DNA from: Nocardioides sp. AX2bis
GTDB lineage: Bacteria; Actinomycetota; Actinomycetes; Propionibacteriales; Nocardioidaceae
Assembly: GCF_902506435.1 (NCBI RefSeq)
Contig: NZ_LR733215.1
Location: 1,759,467-1,823,466, forward strand
Length of the DNA stretch: 64,000 nucleotides
Direction: 5' to 3'
Shown: piece after piece, positions 17,776-26,290 of the stretch
How the letters are laid out: every line of letters starts with the position of its first letter
Position numbering within the stretch: position 1 is the first letter of the stretch
Notes under the pieces: model-generated
What the model was told of the DNA's origin: nothing
The model's database searches: none
Seen by the model: the letters and a program-made list of their open reading frames with translations, nothing else
Translations under genes and position numbers: made by a program

Positions 17776-19971
17776 TCAGCCGTGGCTGAACGTGATCGTG
17801 GGCAGCACCCGCCGGAGCCAGGCCGGCGACCACCAGGCGGCCCGTCCGGTCAGCCGCAGCATCACCGGCAGCAGCACCAGGCGGACCAGGAAGGCGTCGA
17901 GGAGGACGGCGACGCCGAGCACGATGCCCATCTCCTTGGGCGGCAGCGGGCCGGAGAGCGCGAAGGTGAGGAACACCGCGACCATGACGGCGCCCGCCGC
18001 AAAGATCACCCGGCCGGAGTGGGCCAGGGAGCCGACCATCGCGTCCTTCGGGTCGCCGGAGCGCTCGTAGTGCTCCTTGGCCGAGGCCAGCAGGAAGACC
18101 GTGTAGTCCATCGCGATCGCGAAGATCATCGCGAAGAAGAACACCGGCGCCCAGGCGTCCAGGAAGCCCTGCGGTTCGAAGCCGAGCAGCCCCGAGCCGT
18201 ACCCCTCCTGGAAGACCAGGCGGGCGACGCCGAACGCCGCGGCGGTGGACAGCAGGCTGGCCAGGGTGCCGAGCAGGGAGATGAGCGGTGCCTGCAGCGC
18301 GACCAGCAGGAGCAGGAAGCCGAGCACGAGCACGACGCCGATGACCAGCGGGGTGGACTCGTCGAGCTGGGTCTTCAGGTCGAGGTTCTCCACGGCGGCA
18401 CCGCCGACGAGCGCGCTCGTCGGGAGGTCGGACCGGAGCCGGTCGACGGTCGCGCCGAGCGCGGGGTCGGACGGGTCGACGGTGGGGACGGCCTGGATCA
18501 TCACCAGCCCGCTGTCGTCGGAGGCCGGCACGGCGGGCATGGCCCCGGCGATGCCGGCGTCCGAGGCGAGCACCGCGGACGCGGCGTCCGCGTCCTGCTC
18601 GCCGGCCACGACCTGCAGCGTGCCCGGTGCGCCCTCGCCGAAGGCCTCCTGCACGAGGTCGTAGCCGACCCGGGCGCTGGAGTCCTCGGGCAGGACCTTG
18701 ATCGAGGGCATGGCGGTCGTGAGTCCGACGATCGGCGCGGCCAGGACCGCCAGCACCACCAGGGAGCCCAGGCCCCAGACGACCGGCCGCCTCCAGAGCC
18801 GCTCGCCCCACGCGGCGAAGCGGGCCGAGCGGTGCTCGCCGCTGTTCACCCAGGGCAGGGAGAGCTTGTTGATCTTGTGGTCGAGCTTGAACAGGACCAG
18901 TGGCAGCAGGGTGAGTGTGGCGGCAAGGACAAAGACGACGGAGAGCATGATCCCGCCGGCCATCGAGCGGAAGGACGGTGACGGCACGAGCATCACGGCC
19001 GACAGCGAGATCAGCACGGTCGCTCCGGAGAGGAGGACCGCCTTGCCGGCGGTGTCCATGGTCTCGGCGACGGCATCGCGGGCCGACCTGCCGGCCCCCA
19101 TCCGGGACGCGCGGTAGCGGACGACCAGGAACAGCGCGTAGTCGATGCCGAGCGCCAGGGCGAACATCATCGCGAAGTTCATCGCCCAGATCGAGACCGG
19201 CACGAGCTCGTTGATGAGCACCAGGGACCCCGCGGAGGCGACCAGGCCGGCCAGGGTGAGCAGCAGGGGGAGGCCGGCGGCGACGAGGGCGCCGAAGGCG
19301 AGCACGAGGATCGCCATCGTGACCGGCCACGAGATCATCTCGGAGGTCAGCATCGCCTCGAGGTTGGCCTCGTTGAAGTCCGACCACAGCAGCGAGGACC
19401 CGGTCGGGTTGACCTGGACGCCCTCGACCGAGAGGTCCTGCAGATCGCCCTTGAGGTCGGTGGCGACCCGCACCATCTCGTTGGTGTCGGTGCCGGCGCC
19501 GGCGAGGACGATCGCGGTGGTCCCGTCCTGGCTGAGGGTCGCGCCGGGCATCGGCGCGACCACGTCGGCGATGCGGGGCTCGTCCTCGAGGACCGCGGTG
19601 ACCTGGGCGAGCACCTCGGCACCCGCGCCGTCGGTCACCGGGCCGTCCGTCGAGTGGACGACGACCTGGATCGCCGAGGACGCGTTGCCGCCGAAGCTCT
19701 CCTGGGCCAGCTCGCGGGCGGCGACGGACTCGGAGCCGTCGGCCTGCCACCCGGCCCCGGAGAGGTTCTGCTCGACCTGGGGGGCGAACGCGCCGAGGCC
19801 GATGATCAGGATCAGCCACACCCCGGTGACGCCCTTGGCGTTGTCGGTGACCCAGACGCCGAGGCGCCCGAGGGGTCCGGGGCGTACGCCTGCCGCGGTG
19901 CCGGGTGCCGGGTCGGAGGCGCCGGCGCGCTGGGTGGCGGTGGTGGTGGTGGTGGTGGTGGTGGTGCTCAT
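17776..19971 (-). CDS. MMPL-family RND transporter
   Basis: 731 residues from the ATG at 19971; the frame is open further upstream, but that part is a shadow of the TauE gene. The N-terminus is a run of nine Thr coded by a repeated ACC microsatellite. Two MMPL repeats follow, each with a periplasmic porter domain and about six membrane segments; FALALGIDYALFLVVRYRASR and FFAMIFAIAMDYTVFLLASAKEHY carry the GxDY-type proton-relay Asp-Tyr motifs. These transporters usually export lipids or hydrophobic compounds. Here it is 38 nt downstream of TauE/SafE in a persulfide-detoxification operon, an unusual association that suggests export of an oxidised or lipidic sulfur species (inference). Confidence 0.9.
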   Translation of the reverse strand: MSTTTTTTTTTATQRAGASDPAPGTAAGVRPGPLGRLGVWVTDNAKGVTGVWLILIIGLGAFAPQVEQNLSGAGWQADGSESVAARELAQESFGGNASSAIQVVVHSTDGPVTDGAGAEVLAQVTAVLEDEPRIADVVAPMPGATLSQDGTTAIVLAGAGTDTNEMVRVATDLKGDLQDLSVEGVQVNPTGSSLLWSDFNEANLEAMLTSEMISWPVTMAILVLAFGALVAAGLPLLLTLAGLVASAGSLVLINELVPVSIWAMNFAMMFALALGIDYALFLVVRYRASRMGAGRSARDAVAETMDTAGKAVLLSGATVLISLSAVMLVPSPSFRSMAGGIMLSVVFVLAATLTLLPLVLFKLDHKINKLSLPWVNSGEHRSARFAAWGERLWRRPVVWGLGSLVVLAVLAAPIVGLTTAMPSIKVLPEDSSARVGYDLVQEAFGEGAPGTLQVVAGEQDADAASAVLASDAGIAGAMPAVPASDDSGLVMIQAVPTVDPSDPALGATVDRLRSDLPTSALVGGAAVENLDLKTQLDESTPLVIGVVLVLGFLLLLVALQAPLISLLGTLASLLSTAAAFGVARLVFQEGYGSGLLGFEPQGFLDAWAPVFFFAMIFAIAMDYTVFLLASAKEHYERSGDPKDAMVGSLAHSGRVIFAAGAVMVAVFLTFALSGPLPPKEMGIVLGVAVLLDAFLVRLVLLPVMLRLTGRAAWWSPAWLRRVLPTITFSHG

Positions 19972-20009
19972 GGGAGGTCCGTCCTGTGAGGAGCGAGCAT
20001 GGGTCAGGG

Positions 20010-20831
20010 TCAGAAGAGGGCGGGCAGGGCCTGGGCGGCGGTGTAGGCGGCGACGCCGAGCACCAGGGCCGTGAAGGCGGCCGCGAGGTGCCGGGTGTCG
20101 ACCCGGCAGGCGAGCCGGGCGCCGCCGACGGCGGCCAGCGCCGAGGCGAGGGTGAGGACCAGGACGACGCCCCAGTCTGGAGCGGCGCCGACGCCGGCGC
20201 GCGTGGCCAGGGCCGCGGCGCTGGTGATCGTGATGACCACCAGCGAGGTGCCGGCGGCGTACGGCAGGGGGAGCGCGAGCGCGACCAGCAGCGCCGGGAC
20301 GACCAGGAACCCGCCGCCCACCCCGAGGAAGCCGGTGAGCAGGCCGACGAGCGTGGCGGTGACCAGCACCTTGAGGGCACGGGGGCAGGCGCAGGCGAAG
20401 GTCGGGCTGAAGGTGAGGATCGGGTCGTCCAGCGTCGGTCGTGCGGCGTGGGCGGGCCCGTCGCCGTCGCGCGGCAGCAGCCGCCACGCCATCAGCGCGC
20501 CGACCAGCAGCATCAGCACCGAGAAGGCGGCGAGCAGCAGGTCCTCGTCGACGTGGGCCGAGGCCTTGGCCCCGAGGACGGCACCCCCGGTGGCCACGAC
20601 CCCGAAGGTCGCGCCCCGGGCGAGGAGGACGGCCCCGGCCCGTCGGGCCGCCACCGCCCCGGTCAGCGACGTGAGCCCGACGACCACCAGCGACCCGGTG
20701 GTCGCCTGGGCGGGGGACTGGTCGAGCAGGTAGACGAGGACCGGCACGGCCAGGATCGAGCCGCCGCCGCCGAGCGCGCCCAGGCTGAGCCCGATCAGGG
20801 CACCGGCCGCGACCGCGAGGAGGAGCGTCAC
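20010..20831 (-). CDS. TauE/SafE family sulfite/sulfonate exporter
   Basis: 273 residues, about eight membrane segments, arranged as two halves that each start with the family's glycine-rich motif: IGLSLGALGGGGSILAVPVL and LLTGFLGVGGGFLVVPALL. The start overlaps the stop of the dioxygenase gene by 4 nt. In CstR-controlled operons of Firmicutes a TauE protein accompanies the persulfide dioxygenase and is thought to export sulfite or thiosulfate made from persulfides; the same role is likely here. A Cys pair (ACACP) in the central loop is noticeable. Confidence 0.9.
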   Translation of the reverse strand: MTLLLAVAAGALIGLSLGALGGGGSILAVPVLVYLLDQSPAQATTGSLVVVGLTSLTGAVAARRAGAVLLARGATFGVVATGGAVLGAKASAHVDEDLLLAAFSVLMLLVGALMAWRLLPRDGDGPAHAARPTLDDPILTFSPTFACACPRALKVLVTATLVGLLTGFLGVGGGFLVVPALLVALALPLPYAAGTSLVVITITSAAALATRAGVGAAPDWGVVLVLTLASALAAVGGARLACRVDTRHLAAAFTALVLGVAAYTAAQALPALF

Positions 20832-22201
20832 GCCGCCGGCCCGACGAGGTGCAGACCCACCTCCTCGGCGTGGGCGAAGGAGTCGTCGATCGCGACCGGC
20901 GTACGACCGTGGGCGTCGAGCATCGAGGCGGCGACCGACGCGCGGTAGCCGCCCGCGCAGTGCACCCAGACCTCCCCGGCCGGGACGTCGTCGAGGCGGG
21001 TCATGAGCTCGTGGAGGGGGATGTTGACGGAGCCCCGGATCGCGGCGGCGTCGTGCTCGTCGGCGCGGCGCACGTCGAGGACCACCACGTCGCGGTGGTG
21101 GCGGACGAGGGCGAGGTCGGCGAAGGTCGCGGTCGCGAACCCCGTCGGCTCGCCGACGGCCCAGTTAGCAGGCGAGCCCGTCGCGTGGGCGGCGGGACGG
21201 TCGATGCCGATCCGGACCAGCTCGCGCTGCGCCTCAGCGACGTCGTCGGCGGTCGCGCCGAGCAGCGTGAGCGGGGTGCCCCAGGGGATCAGCCAGCCGA
21301 GGTACGTCGCGAAGCCGCCGTCGAGGCCGAAGTTGAGCGTGCCGCGGGCGTGCCCGGCCGCGAAGGCGGTGCGGTCGCGCAGGTCGACGACCCACTCGCC
21401 GGCCTCGATGCGGCGGCGCAGCTCCGCGGCGTCGGCCCGCGCCGGGGGACTGAGGTCGGGCGCCGCGGGACCCGCGGCGTTCGCCGGGGCCATGTGCGCG
21501 TAGTACGCCGGCCAGGGGCCGAGACCCGCGAGCAGCGCGCGTACGTAGGTCTGCTCGTCCTGGGTCAGCACCGGGTTGGTCTCACGCTCGCGTCCGATCG
21601 TCGAGGAGGTCGCGTCGGACTGGGTGGCCGAGCAGAACGAGCCGAACCCGTGGGTGGGGAACACCGCTGCGTCGTCGGGCAGCAGTGCGGCCAGTCGGTG
21701 CGCGGAGGCGTGCTGGTGGTGGACCAGGGCGTCGGTGTGGTCGTGACCGAGCAGGTCGGGCCGCCCGGTCGCGCCGAAGAGCATCGAGCCACCGGAGAAG
21801 ACGCCCACGTCCGTGCCGGTGGCGGTGTCGCGCAGGGCGTAGGAGAGGTGGGTGAAGGTGTGTCCGGGGGTCGCCAGGGCGGTGAGCAGCATCCGGTCGC
21901 CGATGGCGAGCTGCTCGCCGTCGCTGACGGGCGTGCGGTCGAAGGAGACGTCGTCGGCGCCGTTGACGACGTACGCCGCGCCGGTCGCGGCGGCCAGGGC
22001 GAACCCGCCGGTGACGTAGTCGTTGTGGAGGTGGGTCTCGAGCACGTGGGTCAGGCGTACGTCGTGCTCGGCCAGCAGGGTCAGCACCCGGTCGATGTCG
22101 CGCTGCGGGTCGACGACGAACGCGACCTCGCCGTCGTGGACGAGGTAGCTGCGGTCGCCCAGGGTCGGGGTCTCGATCGCGACCACGGTCAGGTCCTTCA
22201 T
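20828..22201 (-). CDS. CstB-like persulfide dioxygenase-rhodanese fusion
   Basis: 457 residues from ATG, overlapping the rhodanese gene by 4 nt. The N-terminal metallo-beta-lactamase domain (1-240) has ETHLHNDYVTGG (H57, H59, D61), PGHTFTH (H114) and FPTHGFG (H184), the mononuclear-iron ETHE1/persulfide dioxygenase pattern. A first rhodanese domain (about 255-345) lacks an active-site Cys. The second (about 355-457) has it: VHCAGGYRAS, C415. This PDO / inactive / active rhodanese order is that of staphylococcal CstB, which turns low-molecular-weight persulfides into thiosulfate. Operon position and adjacent TauE and CstR-type genes agree. Confidence 0.93.
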   Translation of the reverse strand: MKDLTVVAIETPTLGDRSYLVHDGEVAFVVDPQRDIDRVLTLLAEHDVRLTHVLETHLHNDYVTGGFALAAATGAAYVVNGADDVSFDRTPVSDGEQLAIGDRMLLTALATPGHTFTHLSYALRDTATGTDVGVFSGGSMLFGATGRPDLLGHDHTDALVHHQHASAHRLAALLPDDAAVFPTHGFGSFCSATQSDATSSTIGRERETNPVLTQDEQTYVRALLAGLGPWPAYYAHMAPANAAGPAAPDLSPPARADAAELRRRIEAGEWVVDLRDRTAFAAGHARGTLNFGLDGGFATYLGWLIPWGTPLTLLGATADDVAEAQRELVRIGIDRPAAHATGSPANWAVGEPTGFATATFADLALVRHHRDVVVLDVRRADEHDAAAIRGSVNIPLHELMTRLDDVPAGEVWVHCAGGYRASVAASMLDAHGRTPVAIDDSFAHAEEVGLHLVGPAA

Positions 22202-22536
22202 CGGGACTCCTCCGTCCCGGCGCCGGTTCCCGCGCCGTGGGCGACCGGGCGCCCGGAGCGGAGCCAGGCGCTGGTGCCACCGACGACGTTCACGGCGTCG
22301 AACCCCTGGGCGAGCAGCACCTCGGCCATCGCGGCGCTGCGGTTCCCGCTGGCGCAGATCACGTGCACCGGGGCGGTGCGGTCGAGCTCGTGGAGCCGGG
22401 AGGTCAGGCGGCCCATGGGGATGTTGACGGCCCCCGGGACGTGGGCGTCGGCGTACTCGGTGGTCTCCCGGACGTCGACGACCGTCACGTCCTCCTCGAG
22501 CACCGCGGCGAGCTGGTCGGTGTCGATCTCACGCAT
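22198..22536 (-). CDS. Single-domain rhodanese sulfurtransferase
   Basis: 112 residues from ATG with an AGGAAGGA ribosome-binding site. PspE/GlpE-type rhodanese: VVDVRETTEYADAHVPGAVNIP, active-site loop ICASGNRSA (C61) and the closing GGTSAWLRSG. It moves sulfane sulfur between thiols and would feed persulfides to the overlapping downstream dioxygenase. First gene of the minus-strand sulfide operon; two palindromic operators and a TACCGT hexamer lie between 22573 and 22624, so it is the promoter-proximal, strongly controlled gene. Confidence 0.92.
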   Translation of the reverse strand: MREIDTDQLAAVLEEDVTVVDVRETTEYADAHVPGAVNIPMGRLTSRLHELDRTAPVHVICASGNRSAAMAEVLLAQGFDAVNVVGGTSAWLRSGRPVAHGAGTGAGTEESR

Positions 22537-22572
22537 GGGATGTCCTTCCTGGCCTGTCCGGGCCGGTCGCGG

Positions 22573-22624
22573 TAACCCCCTGGGGGGTTATGTGCAGGAC
22601 GGTAGCAGAACCCCCCGGGGGGTT
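22573..22624 (-). promoter_or_regulatory. Two CstR-type operators flanking the -10 of the sulfide operon
   Basis: Site 1, AACCCCCCGGGGGGTT (22609-22624), is a perfect 16-bp palindrome. Site 2, TAACCCCCTGGGGGGTTA (22573-22590), has 8-bp arms around TG. Between them on the minus strand is TACCGT (22604-22599), a -10-like hexamer; site 1 would cover the -35/spacer and site 2 the start of transcription. Core arms match the operator at 17519. Confidence 0.72.
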
Positions 22625-22733
22625 CCAAGTCGTGTGACTCGTCCCTGACTCGGCTGTTCTGCTGCGCGTCGGTCGGCGCGCGGGTGAGGATGCGGCGTCA
22701 CCCGTCGCCGTCGCGGAGAAGGTCTTGAAACCC

Positions 22734-23150
22734 ATGCGCTCGCTCACCTACGTCAGCTCCGCCCGCACCCTGTGGACCGAGGCCGAGCTCGACGGGCTGC
22801 TCGGCGCCGCCCGGGCGTGGAACGAGCCGCGCGGGCTGACCGGGATGCTGCTGTACAGCGGGGGCAACTTCATGCAGGCGGTCGAGGGCCCGGACGACGA
22901 GGTCTCGCAGGTGTTCGACCGGATCAGTGCCGACCGCCGGCACCGTGGCCTGCTCGTGGTGATGGACGACCAGGTCGAGGAGCGTGCCTTCCCGGGGTGG
23001 ACGATGGGCTACCGGCGTAAGGACGCGGGCGCGCTCGGGCTCGACGGGCACACCGACTTCCTGCGCGACCCCTCCGGCGCGGCCGGCGCCGGCGCCGCCG
23101 GCTCGGCGCCGATGGTCGTGCTCGACAGCTTCCGGACGACGATGCGCTGA
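22734..23150 (+). CDS. BLUF-domain blue-light sensor protein
   Basis: 138 residues. I chose the ATG at 22734: GGAGAAGG (22715-22722) lies 11 nt before it but only 2 nt before the in-frame TTG at 22725. The BLUF FAD-binding domain (about 1-95) keeps every photocycle residue by alignment with PixD: Tyr in SLTYVSS, Asn in AWNEPRGLTG, Gln in FMQAVEG, and the Trp-Met pair in GWTMGYR. A short Ala/Gly-rich tail follows with no output domain, so it is a short BLUF protein acting through a partner. The gene is divergent from the sulfide operon and shares its 197-bp intergenic region. Confidence 0.92.
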   Translation: MRSLTYVSSARTLWTEAELDGLLGAARAWNEPRGLTGMLLYSGGNFMQAVEGPDDEVSQVFDRISADRRHRGLLVVMDDQVEERAFPGWTMGYRRKDAGALGLDGHTDFLRDPSGAAGAGAAGSAPMVVLDSFRTTMR

Positions 23151-23253
23151 GCGCGCCAGGAGCGGGCCGCACGACGGCCCGCCGGGGCCCGCGAGCCGCT
23201 AGCCTGCGAGCGGACCAGGCCGTCGAGGGACGGTCACCAGGGGAGGCTGCGCC

Positions 23254-24003
23254 GTGACGACGACCGAGGTCGGGACCGTTCCGGTCCGGCGCGGCCTCGA
23301 GCGCCGGCGCCGGTGGTGGGCCGGGGTGGCGTGGGTGCTCCTGCTGGCGCACCTCGTGGCTGTCGCCGCGGTCCTCCTGACGGGCCAGCGTCCGGCCCCG
23401 CTGGGAGAGCTCCGCGAGCGCCTGGAGTCGGGCGAGGTGGGTTCGGTGGTCCTTCGCGGCGGCCTGCCGCCGGGGTCGACCGGCTTCTCGGTGGTGGAGG
23501 TTTCCTGGCGCGACGGGCTGTTCGAGCGCGTCACCGAGGTCAAGGAGCAGCGGAGCAGGTCGGACCGGGCCCCACGGACCGACCGGGCGTGGTCCTCGAC
23601 CCTCGTCGACAGCGGGGTGCCGGTCGTCCGTGGATCGCTCGAGCAGGACCTGCTCGCCCGGCAACCGGGCCTCGAGGTCATCAGGGCCGACCCGGAGAGC
23701 GGCGCGCACGCCGCGGTCCTGGGCCTGCGGGTGAACGGCCCCCTCGCGCCCGCCCTGCTGGGGCTGGTCCTCGCCGACCTGCTGCTGCTCGCCCTCGGGC
23801 CCGAGCCCGTGCGGGCGACGCGGTGGGGGTGGGCGTGGCTGCTGTTCTCCCCGGCGGGCCTGATCGTCGGGGTGGCTCTGCTGCTGCTGGGCGGCCACCT
23901 GCGGCTGGTGCCGCGCCCGGCGCCGGGGTCGCGGCGCCTGACCGGCGGCTGGGCGTTCCTGCTGTTCCTCGTCCTGGTGCAGGTCCTCGGCAGCGACGTC
24001 TGA
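23254..24003 (+). CDS. Unknown membrane protein
   Basis: 249 residues from GTG with GGGGAGG upstream. I recognise no family. There is one membrane segment near residues 24-42 after an Arg-rich stretch, a soluble domain of about 115 residues with a mixed hydrophobic pattern (LRERLESGEVGSVVLRGGLP, EVSWRDGLFERVTEV), then three further hydrophobic segments (about 165-180, 192-212, 230-247). The central part starts like a beta-strand-rich sensor or PH-like fold. It precedes a shared terminator with convergent glnA, with no operon partner. Function unknown. Confidence 0.7.
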   Translation: MTTTEVGTVPVRRGLERRRRWWAGVAWVLLLAHLVAVAAVLLTGQRPAPLGELRERLESGEVGSVVLRGGLPPGSTGFSVVEVSWRDGLFERVTEVKEQRSRSDRAPRTDRAWSSTLVDSGVPVVRGSLEQDLLARQPGLEVIRADPESGAHAAVLGLRVNGPLAPALLGLVLADLLLLALGPEPVRATRWGWAWLLFSPAGLIVGVALLLLGGHLRLVPRPAPGSRRLTGGWAFLLFLVLVQVLGSDV

Positions 24004-24028
24004 CCGGGACGCGTCAGCGGCCCAGGAC

Positions 24029-24071
24029 GAATCGAGGCCCCGCCGAGCAGTGCTCGGCGGGGCCTCGATTC
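24029..24071. terminator. Bidirectional terminator hairpin, 20-bp stem
   Basis: GAATCGAGGCCCCGCCGAGC pairs perfectly with its reverse complement across a 3-nt AGT loop. It lies between the convergent unknown membrane-protein gene and glnA, 10 nt from the glnA stop, and can terminate both. Confidence 0.85.
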
Positions 24072-24080
24072 GGTCAGGAC

Positions 24081-25496
24081 TCAGATGTCGTAGTAGAGCT
24101 CGAACTCGTGCGGGTGCGGCCGCAGCTGCACGGGCAGGATCTCGTTGGTGCGCTTGTACTCGACCCAGTTCTCGATCAGGTCGGGCGTGAAGACGTTGCC
24201 CACCGTGAGGAACTCGTGGTCGCGCTCGAGGTTGTCGAGCACGGCGTTGAGCGAGGTCGGCACCTGGTCGATGTCGGCCATCTCGTCCGGCGGGAGCTCG
24301 TAGATGTCCTTGTCGATCGGGGCGGGCGGCTCGAGCTTGTTCTTGATGCCGTCCAGGCCGGCCAGCAGCAGCGCCGAGAAGGCGAGGTAGGGGTTGGCCG
24401 AGGGGTCGGGGCAACGGAACTCGATGCGCTTGGCCTTCGGGTTCGCACCCGTGATCGGGATGCGCACGCAGGCCGAGCGGTTGCGCTGGCTGTAGACCAG
24501 CGAGATCGGGGCCTCGAAGCCGGGCACCAGGCGGTGGTAGGAGTTCACCGTGGGGTTGGTGAAGGCCAGCAGCGACGGGGCGTGCTTCAGGATGCCGCCG
24601 ATGTACCAGCGGGCCATGTCGGACAGGCCGCCGTACCCGGTCTCGTCGTAGAACAGGGGCTCGCCCTCGTTCCAGATCGACTGGTGGCAGTGCATGCCGG
24701 AGCCGTTGTCGCCGAAGAGCGGCTTGGGCATGAAGGTCGCCGAGCGACCGTTGCGCCAGGCCACGTTCTTGACGATGTACTTGAACTTCATCACGTCGTC
24801 GGCGGCCTGGAGCAGCTCGGCGAACTTGTAGTTGATCTCCGCCTGGCCGCCGGTGCCGACCTCGTGGTGGGCACGCTCGACCAGCAGGCCGGACTTCTCC
24901 AGCTCGATGACCATCTCGTCGCGCAGCTCACCGAAGTGATCGGTCGGCGCGACGGGGAAGTAGCCGCCCTTGTAGGGTGTCTTGTAGCCCAGGCTGCCCT
25001 CGGCGCCGGTGTTCCAGGCGCCCTCGATCGAGTCGAGCTCGTAGTAGCCCTTGTTCTGTTTGGTCTCGAAGCGTGCCTCGTCGAAGACGTAGAACTCGGC
25101 CTCGGGGGCGAAAAAGGCGGTGTCGCCGACGCCGGTCGTGGTGAGGTAGGACATCGCCTTGCGGGCAATGTTGCGCGGGTCGCGCGAGTAGGCCTCACCG
25201 GTGATCGGGTCGTGGATGAAGAAGTTGACGATCAGCGTCTTTGCGGTCCGGAACGGGTCCAGGTAGGCCGTCGTCGGGTCCGGGAACAGCGACATGTCGG
25301 ACTCGTGGATGGCCTGGAACCCGCGGATCGAGGACCCGTCGAAGCTCAGCCCGTCGTCGAAGACGCTCTGGTCGAACGACGACACCGGCACGGTGAAGTG
25401 CTGCATGACGCCGGGCAGGTCGCAGAAGCGGACGTCGACCATCTCGACGCCTTCGTCCTTGACGTACTTGAGCAGCTCTTCGCTGTTCTGGAACAT
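24081..25496 (-). CDS. glnA: Type I glutamine synthetase
   Basis: 471 residues from ATG with AAGGAGG upstream; the longer frame to 25760 is a shadow. Complete GSI-beta: [86 protein letters not shown] and [15 protein letters not shown]. The adenylylation site Tyr is present in [10 protein letters not shown], so activity is probably controlled by GlnE. The enzyme assimilates ammonia as a cytosolic dodecamer. Four GlnR half-sites 103-140 nt upstream predict transcriptional activation in nitrogen limitation. Confidence 0.98.
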   Translation of the reverse strand: MFQNSEELLKYVKDEGVEMVDVRFCDLPGVMQHFTVPVSSFDQSVFDDGLSFDGSSIRGFQAIHESDMSLFPDPTTAYLDPFRTAKTLIVNFFIHDPITGEAYSRDPRNIARKAMSYLTTTGVGDTAFFAPEAEFYVFDEARFETKQNKGYYELDSIEGAWNTGAEGSLGYKTPYKGGYFPVAPTDHFGELRDEMVIELEKSGLLVERAHHEVGTGGQAEINYKFAELLQAADDVMKFKYIVKNVAWRNGRSATFMPKPLFGDNGSGMHCHQSIWNEGEPLFYDETGYGGLSDMARWYIGGILKHAPSLLAFTNPTVNSYHRLVPGFEAPISLVYSQRNRSACVRIPITGANPKAKRIEFRCPDPSANPYLAFSALLLAGLDGIKNKLEPPAPIDKDIYELPPDEMADIDQVPTSLNAVLDNLERDHEFLTVGNVFTPDLIENWVEYKRTNEILPVQLRPHPHEFELYYDI

Positions 25497-25582
25497 TCGG
25501 CCTCCTTGGTCACGCGCGCGCGTCGACCGGTGGATGAGTGCGAGGGGGTGCCCGGGCGGTTCGTACCCCGGGCTGGAGCCCG

Positions 25583-25636
25583 AACCTAGGCACGGGTGGT
25601 TTCTCGACCGTATCGTGATTGTTTCCCCCGTGTTAC
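25583..25636 (-). promoter_or_regulatory. Four-part GlnR box and -10 of glnA
   Basis: On the minus strand: GTAAC (25636-25632), 6 nt, GAAAC (25625-25621), 6 nt, GATAC (25614-25610), 6 nt, GAAAC (25603-25599), 10 nt, TAGGTT (25588-25583). This reproduces the full two-repeat GlnR consensus (GTnAC-n6-GAAAC, twice) and places the box at about -33 to -70, an activator position. Confidence 0.85.
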
Positions 25637-25664
25637 AGGTCGTCCCGGGGTGGGACGCCCTCAC

Positions 25665-25670
25665 TAGGGT
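25665..25670 (+). promoter_or_regulatory. -10-like hexamer TAGGGT, leaderless start of RDD gene
   Basis: The hexamer is followed by 7 nt and the GTG at 25678. It shares the divergent intergenic region with the GlnR box of glnA, which ends 29 nt away. Confidence 0.5.
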
Positions 25671-25677
25671 TGGGGTC

Positions 25678-26100
25678 GTGCCCGTCCAGACCCCGCCCTT
25701 CCCCACCGCGTCCTGGGGGCGCCGGATCCTCGCGCTGCTCGTCGACTGGTTCGCCTGCACGCTGGCGGTGATCGGCGTCGTCGGGCTCGACGCCTACACC
25801 GAGCCGGGCAGCACCGCCTCGTTCGCCGTGCTCGGCCTGTACGTCGCGGAGACGACGCTGCTGACCTGGCTGGCGGGCGGGTCCTTCGGCAAGCTGGCCA
25901 CCCGGCTGCGGGTCGTCTGGGCCGGCGGGGGTACGCGCCCGATGAACCCGCTGCGACTGCTGGTGCGTCAGGTGCTGGTCGTCCTCGTCGTCCCGCCCCT
26001 GGTGTGGCGCCCCGACGGCCGCGGGCTGCACGACCTGGCCGCCGGGACCTGCACGATCACGCTGGACACGTACCGGAGCCTGGGCGCCGGCCGCGCCTGA
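25678..26100 (+). CDS. RDD family membrane protein
   Basis: 140 residues from the GTG at 25678, chosen from the leaderless promoter; the longer frame from 25294 lies within antisense glnA. RDD-domain proteins are small membrane proteins named for an Arg-Asp-Asp signature; here [20 protein letters not shown] gives the first segment, with further membrane segments at about 45-65 and 85-110, then [15 protein letters not shown]. Function is generally unknown, with a possible role in transport. RDD genes commonly lie beside glnA in actinobacteria, as here, divergently. Confidence 0.85.
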   Translation: MPVQTPPFPTASWGRRILALLVDWFACTLAVIGVVGLDAYTEPGSTASFAVLGLYVAETTLLTWLAGGSFGKLATRLRVVWAGGGTRPMNPLRLLVRQVLVVLVVPPLVWRPDGRGLHDLAAGTCTITLDTYRSLGAGRA

Positions 26101-26159
26101 CGGAGGCCGCTGGTCGAGGTGTGAGTGCCGCTGGGCCGGAGCCTCGGGACCGGGCGCTG

Positions 26160-26257
26160 GGTCTCGTGACGCTCGCTTCGCTCGCTCCTCGACCACCGGG
26201 GTGGCGGTCGTTCGTGGTCCACCGGGGTGACGCTCGCTTCGCTCGCTCCTCGACCAC
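26160..26257 (+). repeat. Two copies of dispersed 38-39 bp repeat (reverse orientation)
   Basis: One full copy (26160-26197: GGTCTCGTGACGCTCGC through CTCGACCACC) and one copy lacking the first 6 bases (about 26226-26257), in the gap between convergent RDD and DUF4191 genes. They are the same family as the block at 41.6-42.3 kb. Confidence 0.8.
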
Positions 26258-26290
26258 CGGGGTGGTCGTTGTTCGAGCACCCCTGGAGGG

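Noticed and set aside
20828-22201. Quorum-quenching lactonase or glyoxalase II
   Set aside because: The HLHNDY motif, two C-terminal rhodanese domains and the TauE neighbour identify the persulfide dioxygenase type.
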